From assembly GCA_011799875.1 (NCBI GenBank), contig CM022297.1, forward strand, positions 542,796,432-542,860,431: a stretch of 64,000 bases of DNA, written 5' to 3'. Below are positions 57,150 through 64,000 of this stretch, piece by piece. Below the pieces are notes generated by a model. It had not been told where the DNA came from. It saw only the letters and a list, made by a program, of their open reading frames with translations, and did not search any database. Position 1 is the stretch's first letter; each line of letters opens with the position of its first letter. The stretch comes from Thinopyrum elongatum. Lineage: Eukaryota; Streptophyta; Magnoliopsida; Poales; Poaceae. Position numbers and translations under genes: made by a program.

Positions 57150-57799
57150 CACTAGTAAAACAGGGCTTTGGTTCGGGCCACCCAGCCCATTAGTCCCGGT
57201 TCATTCACGAACCGGGACCCATGGGGGGCATACGTCCCGGTTCATGCACCCAGGGGGCCGGCCGGGCCTCGTGGGCATTGGTCCCGGTTCGTCTGGACCC
57301 ATTTGTCCCGGTTCCTGGCACGAACCGGGACCAAGGGCCTCGCTCCTGGCCCCATCCATTGGTCCCGTTCGTGGCTTGAACCGGAACAGAAGGGGGCCTT
57401 TAGTCCCGGTCCACGCACGAACGGGATGAATGAGGTGGCTATATATACCCCATCGCCGGCGAGCAGAGCACTCCCAACTGCTCTGTTTTTCTGGCCGGCG
57501 AGGGGAGAGCTTTGTGGTGCTCTAGCTCACCTCCTATGCACATGAGGTGTTTGATGAAATGCCCAGCCACACTAGTTAAGCTTTCTCCTCTCGAAGCTCG
57601 ACCTTCAAGCTCCATTTTCCTCAAGATTTGTCTAGGTTTAGCGGTCCGTCACGTCCCGTCCCCGTCTTCACCGCCGTCGCGTCCGCCGCGCCGATCTCGT
57701 CGCCGGCATAACCGTGGTGAGCCTCTTGTTCTTATCTTCTTTCTAAAAGAAAAAAAATTCTCGTCGCCGGTTTTTTTACACACTTAATTATATATAATG

Positions 57800-60700
57800 C
57801 ACGCAGTGAACCGGCATGGATGTACGGTGACAGACGCACCTCCGAGTACATTAAGGGCTTGCATAATTTTTTCGAAGTGGCTGAGGCAACAAGCAGAATG
57901 GTTTTATGTTTTGTCCATGCCCTATATGTGGGAATACGAAGTCTTACTCTGACCGAAAATCCTTCACACCCACCTGCTTGAGAAGGTTTCATGCCACACT
58001 ATAGTTTGGACCAGCACGGAGAATAGGGGTTATGATAAAGACACGAAGAAGAAGAGGACGATGACACTATGTGCCCCCTGAATACGGTGATGCTGCAACG
58101 GGGGAAGCTGAAGATCAAGAGGAACCAGACGATGTGCCCGATGATGATCTCCGCCGGGTCATTGTTTGATGCAAGGAACAGTGCGAAAGTGAAAAGGAGA
58201 AGCTGAAATTCGATCGCATGTTAGAGATCACCAAAAAGGATTGTACCCCCCAATTGCGAAGATGGCAACACAAAGCTCGGTACCGTACTGGAATTGTTGC
58301 AGTGGAAGGCAGAAATGCTGTGCCTACAAAGGATTTGAGAAGCTACTGAATATTGAAGAAGAAGCTTCCAAGGATAACAATTGCCCGACAGTATGTACGC
58401 ACAAAGAAGGTCGTATGCCCTCTAGGATTGGATATGCAGAAGAGACATGCATGCCCTAATGACTGCATCCTGTACCGCGGTGCGTACGAGGATTTGAACG
58501 CATGCCCGGTATGCGGTGCATTGTGGTATGATATCAACGAGATGACCCTGGTGATGTTGATGGCGACCCCCCAGGAAGATGGTTCCTGCGAAGGTTTTGT
58601 GGTATGCTCCTATAATACCACAGTTGAAACATCTGTTCAGAAACAAAGAGCATGCCAAGTTGATGCGATGGCACAGAAGGACCGTAAGAAACACGGGAAG
58701 TTGAGAGCACCCGCTGACGGTCGCAGTGGAGAAAATCGAGAGAGTACCGGGAGGAGTTTGCAGGTGACGCAAGGAACGTATGGTTTGGTTTAAGCGTGGT
58801 GACATTTATCCTTTCGGAGCAAGCACAATCACAGCACCTGGCCCGTGACTCTATGTATCTATACCTTCCTCCTTGGCTGTGCTGAAGCGGAAGTTCATTA
58901 TGATGCCAGTACTCATCCAAGGCCCTAAGCAACCCGCAACGACATTGATGTGTACCTAAGGCCATTAGTTGAAGAACTTTTACAGCTGTGGAATGGAAAC
59001 GGTGTACGTGTGTGGGATGAGCACAGACAGGAGGAATTTACCTGCATGCGTTGCTGTTTGTAACCATCAATGATTGGCCTCGCTCAGTAACCTTTCAGGA
59101 CAGCAAACAAGGGATACCACGCATGCACGAACTGTTTAGTGACACCGAAAGTATATACCTGGACAAATGCAGGAAGAATGTGTACCTGGGGCATCGCGAT
59201 TTATTCCGACCAACCATCAATGTCGAAACAAAAGGCAAGCATTTCAAACGAGGCAGATCACCGAAGAAAACCCGCCATGCGTACCAGTGATCACGTACTA
59301 GCTATGGTCTGATTACACGTAATCTGTGAAGGGTCCTGGCGGACTATCTGTTTCGAATGACGCTGAGGGACGCGCTCCCATGTGGAAGAAGAATCTATAT
59401 TTTGGGACCTACCCTACTGGAAAGACCTAGAGGTCCCTCTCATCGACGTGATGCACGTGACAAAGAACCTTTGCGTGAACCTCTAGGCTTCTTGGGCGTG
59501 TATGGAAAGACAAAAGATACACCGGAGGCACGGAGGACCTGCAACGTTGGCACGAAAAAGACGGCATGCCTCCAAAGCAGTATGAAGGTCCTGCCAGCTA
59601 TGCTCTTACCAAGAAGAGAAGGAAATTCCTTTGAATGCCTGCTCAGTATGAAGGTCCCGTCTGGCTTCTCGTCGAATATAAAGGGATAATAAATATCCCA
59701 GAGAAAAAGTTCCAGAACCTAAAGTCTCATGACTGCCACGTGATATGACGCAACTGCTTCCGTTGCATTGAGGGGGCTCTCAACCGGAAAACGTTCGATT
59801 AGCCATTGTGAAGCTACGTGAATTCCTCAATGCAATCTCTCAGAAGGTGATCGATCCAGAATCATACCAAGGCTAAGGAGTGATGTGCGGCAATATCTTG
59901 TCATTTTCGAGCTGGTGTTCCCACCATCCTTCTTCAATATCATGACGCACGTCCTAGTTCATCTAGTCGACGAGATTGTTGTTCTGGGCCCCGTATTTCT
60001 ACACTATGTTCCCCTTTGAGAGGTTCATGGGAGTCCTAAAGAAATATGTCCATAACCGTCTAGGCCAGAGGAAGCATCTCCATGGGCCATCAAACGAGGA
60101 TGTCATTGGGTTTTGTGTTGACTTCATTCCTTACCTTAAGAAGATTGGTCTCCCTCAATCGCGGTATGAGGGGAGACTGACTGGAAAAGGCACGCTAGGA
60201 GGGGACTCAATAATATGCAGGGACGGGCATTCTTGGTCTCAAGCACACTAACAGCTCTACAGAACTCTACCTTGGTGACCCCTTATGTCGATGAACACAA
60301 GAACATTCAGCGCGCTCCAAACACCCGGAGCAGTGTGACGCACTATTACATGTGAACACATCAGGACTTAGGTAGTTGGTTGGAAACACGTCTCAGAGGT
60401 GACAACCTGTTTTCTGATGGTGTACTCGTTGTCCAGGGGACCATCTTCGACTTATGACTTACAAGATACGAGATAAATGGAATACTTTTACACGATCGCC
60501 CAAGATCAAAAGAGCACCAACCAAACACGGTGTATGCTTGGATGCAGCAACCAAGAGGGGAAAGGACACATATTATGGTTACATAGTGGACATATGAACT
60601 TGACTACAGACATGATTTTAAGGTCCCTTTAAGTGCAAATCGGTCAATCTGTCAGGAGGCGGGTACAGGTAGAGCCACATTACGGAATGACAACAGTGGA

Positions 60701-60960
60701 TCTAAACAATCTTGGGTACACAACGAACCATTCGTCCTAGCCAATGATGTGGCGCAGGTTTTATATTGTGAAGGACATGTCTACCATACCGAGAAAAAGA
60801 AAGATAAGGAAGCGAATACATCATACGATGAGCCAAAGGGCACTAGTTCTTTCAGGGAAAAGAGACCTGTGGGAGTGGAGGGTAAAGCAGACATGTCTGA
60901 AGATTATGAAATTTTCATGAAATTCCTCCCTTCAAAGTCAAGGCTGACCCAAGCACCCTG
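57800..60960 (+). pseudogene. Second copy of TNP2-type transposase, fragmented
   Basis: Pieces of the same protein in all three frames, for example KKVVCPLGLDMQKRHACPND near 58415, MFPFERFMGVLKKYVHNRLG near 60006 and DEPKGTSSFREKRPVGVEGK near 60830. No piece exceeds about 146 codons. Confidence 0.85.
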
Positions 60961-61030
60961 TTAAGCGATGAAGAATATCCATGGTTACGGCGCAATAAGC
61001 AAAGGACACAAGCGAGAAAAAGTGAAGAGA

Positions 61031-63217
61031 GATGAAGTCGAAAGGGTTGAAAATTGATGATATGGCTTTGAATGGTTCATTTTGAGCACACAAAAAGTCT
61101 GGAGTTCAAATAAGTTCAAAAAAATGAAATCCCTTTGTAACAGATGAGTTTTTGTCCAAACCCTGCTTCGAAAGAGATTGTCCTTTTGTACACAAGTGCA
61201 TCCAGTTTTTGCGTAAACCTCTCAACTTTTTCACACTGCTATGTGGGTGAAATGATGATATCATGCCAATTTTCAACCTCTTCAGAGTTCATGTGAAGTG
61301 CTTTTCAATTTCAGGGTCATTTAGCTCAAAAAAATCGTAAATGCATGAAAAATAACAGATGAAGTCAGAAAGGGTTGAAAATTGATGATGTGGCTTTGAA
61401 TGGTTCATTTTGAACACACAAAGTCTGGAGTTCAAATAAGTTCAAAAAAATGAAATCCCTTTGTAACAGATGAGTTTTTTGTCCGAACCCCCAGATACTT
61501 CGAAGAGATTGCCCATTTTGTACACGAAGTGCATCCATTTTTTGCCGTAACCCTCTCAACTTTTTAGCACATGCTATGTGGGTGAAATGATGATATCATC
61601 CCAATTTTCAACCTCTTCAGAGTTATGTGAAGTGCTTTTCAATTTCAGGGTCATTTAGCTCAAAAAAATCAGTAAATGCATGAAAAATAACAGATGAAGT
61701 CAGAAAGGGTTGAAAATTGATGATGTGGCTTTGAATGGTTCATTTTGAGCACACAAAAAGTCTAGAGTTCAAATAAGTTTTAAAAAAATGAAATCCCTTT
61801 GTAACAGTGAGTTTTTGTCCAACCCTGATACTTCGAAAGAGATTGTCCATTTTGTACACGAAGTGCATCCATTTTTTGCCGTAACCTCCTCAACTTTTTA
61901 GCACATGCTATGTGGGTGAAATGATGATATCATGCCAATTTTCAACCTCTTCAGAGTTCATGTAAGTGCTTTTCAATTTAAGGGTCATTTAGCTCAAAAA
62001 AATCAGTAAATGCATGAAAAATAACAGATGAAGTCAGAAAGGGGTGAAAATTAATGATGTTGGCTTTGAATGGTTCATTTTGAACACACAAAAAGTCTGG
62101 AGTTCAAATAAGTTAAAAAAATGAAATCCCTTTGTACAGATGGGTTTTTGTCCGAAACCCTGATACTTCGAAAGAGATTGTCCATTTTGTACACGAAGTG
62201 CATCCAGTTTTTGCCGTAACCCTCTCAACTTTTTAGCACATGCTATGTGGGTGAAATGATGATATCAGCCAATTTTCAACCTCTTCAGAGTTCATGTGAA
62301 GTGCTTTTCAATTTTAGGGTCATTTAGCTCAAAAAATCAGTAAATGCTGTAAAATACAGATGAAGTCAGAAAGGGTTGAAAATGAGTGATGTGGCTTTGA
62401 ATGGTTCATTTTGAACACACAAAAAGTCTGGAGTTCAAATAAGTTTAAAAAAATAAAATCCCTTTGTAACGATGAGTTTTTGTCCGAAACCCTGATACTT
62501 CGAAAGAGATTTTCCATTTGTACATGAAGTTCATCCAGTTTTTGCCGTAACCCTCTCAACTTTTAGCACATGCTATGTGGTGAAATGATGATTCATGCCA
62601 ATTTTCAACCTCTTCAGAGTTCATGTGAAGTGCTTTTCATTTCAGGTCATTTAGCTCAAAAAAATCAGTAAATGCATGAAAAATAACAGATGTTCAGAAA
62701 GGGTTGAAAATTGTGATGGTGCTTTGAATGGTTCATTTTGAACCACAAAAAGTCTGGAGTTCAAATAAGTTCAAAAAAATGAAATCCCTTTGTAACAGAT
62801 GAGTTTTCGTCCGAAACCTTGATACTCGACAGAGATTGTCCATTTGTACACGAAGTGCGTCCATTTTTTGCCGTAACCCTCTCCCACTTTTTAGCACATG
62901 CTATGTGGGTGAAATGATGATACCATGCCAATTTTCAACCTCTTCAGAGTTCATCTGAAGTGCTTTTCAATTTCAGGGTCTTTACTCAAAAAACTCAGTA
63001 AATGCATGGAAAATAAACAGATGAAGTTAGAAAGGGTTGATTGATGATGTGGCTTTGAATGGTTCATTTTGAACACACAAAAAGTCTGGAGTTCAAATAA
63101 GTTCAAAAAAATGAAATCCCTGTAACAGATGATTTTTCGTCCGAAACCCTGATACTTCGAAAGAGATTGTCCATTTTGTACACGAAGTGCATCCAGTTTT
63201 TGCCGTAACCCTCTCAA
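61031..63217 (+). repeat. 330-bp tandem array inside CACTA, about 6.6 units
   Basis: The anchor gatgaagt(c/t) or its variant occurs at 61031, 61358, 61693, 62027, 62359, 62689 and 63020, with periods of 327-335 bp. Each unit carries tttgaatggttcattttga, aaagtctggagttcaaataa and tgctatgtgggtgaaatgat. Minus-strand frames of 60-88 codons (MRGLRQKLDALRVQNGQSL) recur with the units, but vary in length and are probably not genes. Confidence 0.9.
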
Positions 63218-64000
63218 CTTTATGAAACTCTATAGCAAAAATAATTAACTAAAAGAATGAACTAGAAAACTTTAATGAAACTCTATAGAAAAAGAATAAC
63301 TAGAAAACTTTAATGAAACTCTAAAACAAAAGGAATCAACTAAAATTTATGCAACTAAAATTATCAAAGTATTTTCTTTCAAACATTAAAGCAAAAAGAA
63401 TTTTCATAAAGAACTTTTTTTGTTAGAAACTTTTATAGCAAAAGGAATTATCAAAAGATTTTTTTTGTTTGAAACTAAAATAACAAAAACTGTTTTTGAA
63501 TATAATGATAAAACACAGTATATTAAATAGCAGGAAAAGAATCACTCCAAAATCTATTTTATAGTAAAGTTAATCACAAACTAGTGATCACACAAATTTC
63601 AAAGAATTCAAATTTAAACTATTCAAATTGGAAAACTAATGGCACTAACAGCAAGTTTATAATTTTTACCTAAAAGCAAAAAGAATCACTGAAAAACAGT
63701 TTGTATTTTGTTGTAAGTAGAAACAAAATAAAATAAATAAAGCAAAAAAGAAAACAAAAAATAGAAAAAAAATAAAAAAAATGCCACCTACTGGGCCAGC
63801 ACGGCCTGAATCGACTAGAAACCCATCCATGGGCCAGATTCAGGCCCGCAGGCCCAGCAGGCCCACGTCAAGAGAGCAGAAGGCCTGAAAGCCTGCAGTT
63901 GAGAGGAGCTCGAGAGGTTCGGCGCAGCAGCGCTTATAAACCACTCTCGAGCTCTCTCAACTAGCGAGGTGGGACTAAACATCCCACCCACCGCGCTGCG
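63218..64000. other. AT-rich 3' part and palindromic end of the second CACTA copy
   Basis: Corresponds to 41506-42307 with base losses. It includes the gttgagaggagctcgagag / ctctcgagctctctcaac pair at 63898-63962. Confidence 0.8.

Larger units (their letters stand above)
42408..64000 (+). repeat. Second, error-rich copy of 22297-42307
   Basis: The same elements appear in the same order and strand. Differences are mostly single-base losses. By hand, 38041-38386 against 57854-58189 shows about 2 substitutions, 11-12 lost bases and 1 gained base. All reading frames are chopped into pieces. Shared real variants (integrase K207 codon, truncations, insertion points) show that it is the same locus or a very recent copy. 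It differs in structure only by a longer 330-bp array. Confidence 0.9.
57150..64000 (+). mobile_element. Second copy of the CACTA element, runs off the window
   Basis: It starts cactagtaaaacagggcttt (one or two bases lost in the terminus) and contains the same subterminal hairpins, leader intron and transposase, then the long tandem array, the AT-rich region and the 3' palindromes. The window ends inside the ctagcg...cgctg palindrome. Confidence 0.9.

Noticed and set aside
62034..63217. Recurring minus-strand 60-88-codon frames (MRGLRQKLDALRV...) in the 330-bp array
   Set aside because: They follow the repeat unit, vary in length with single-base changes and have no domain; repeat structure explains them.
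61031..63217. CRISPR-like array
   Set aside because: Units are 330-bp contiguous tandem repeats without short repeats and unique spacers, in a plant genome context.
42408..64000. True recent segmental duplication under decay
   Set aside because: Kept as an alternative only; the loss-dominated single-base differences and unsupported junction fit read error much better.
1..64000. tRNA, rRNA or intact host protein gene
   Set aside because: No cloverleaf, rRNA-like block or multi-exon host gene could be recognised by reading; a tRNA scan and a gene predictor were not available to me.

Overview
The window reads as intergenic, transposon-packed DNA from a large grass genome, almost certainly a Triticeae species (wheat, Aegilops, barley or rye group). 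The main pointers are a copia long terminal repeat of the Angela/WIS/BARE-1 type with its methionine-tRNA primer site, a CACTA element with CACTAGTAG termini and gtcccggtt/aaccgggac subterminal hairpins, plant LINEs with zf-RVT domains, and PIF/Harbinger-type elements carrying a Myb/NAM-like ORF1. I see no intact host gene, no tRNA or rRNA gene and no prokaryotic feature.

Layout, left part. 1-1930 is the 3' half of a LINE ending in poly(A), inserted in an AT-rich tandem array (1931-8594). The array has a 1.69-kb repeat unit made of two related halves of about 1030 and 655 bp; its fourth unit holds a 187-bp hAT-type MITE with a perfect 8-bp target duplication. Next come a GC-rich captured ORF fragment (8594-8818), a low-copy module here called R (8811-9703) and a 2.6-kb Harbinger-like element with a decayed ORF1 (9704-12336). 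A broken minus-strand ORF (13444-13845), a symmetric fold-back element with 4+4 small hairpins (14030-15039), further diverged copies of the array repeat (15586-18990, interrupted by a 0.9-kb insertion) and a second R module (19053-19530) follow. A captured GC-rich pseudogene is then split by a 4.15-kb TG...CA element, probably a solo LTR, with 5-bp target duplication (19899-24051).

Layout, middle part. A minus-strand LINE (24831-29528) has its 5' end interrupted by an Angela-type copia element (29529-35372). That element has a 5' LTR, PBS, gag, protease, integrase and the start of RT, but no 3' end. A third R module with the same Harbinger-like insertion follows (35617-37325), itself interrupted by a CACTA element (from 37326) with a TNP2-type transposase broken by frameshifts and stops.

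Layout, right part. At about 42404-42408 the CACTA element stops before its 3' terminus and the sequence jumps back to the counterpart of position 22297. Everything from there to the window end (42408-64000) is a second copy of 22297-42307 in the same order and orientation. Its differences are dominated by single-base deletions that break every reading frame, which looks like uncorrected long-read sequence rather than evolution, so I regard the 20-kb duplication as probably an assembly or gap-filling artefact. The second copy keeps about 6.6 units of a 330-bp CACTA-internal tandem array that is reduced to 0.6 unit in the first copy.

The genes do not form a pathway. They are layers of mobile elements inserted into one another, and their order of insertion can be read from the nesting. 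The most unusual structures are the dimeric array, the hairpin-bearing fold-back element, the R modules and the split captured gene. None can be called a new functional system from sequence alone.
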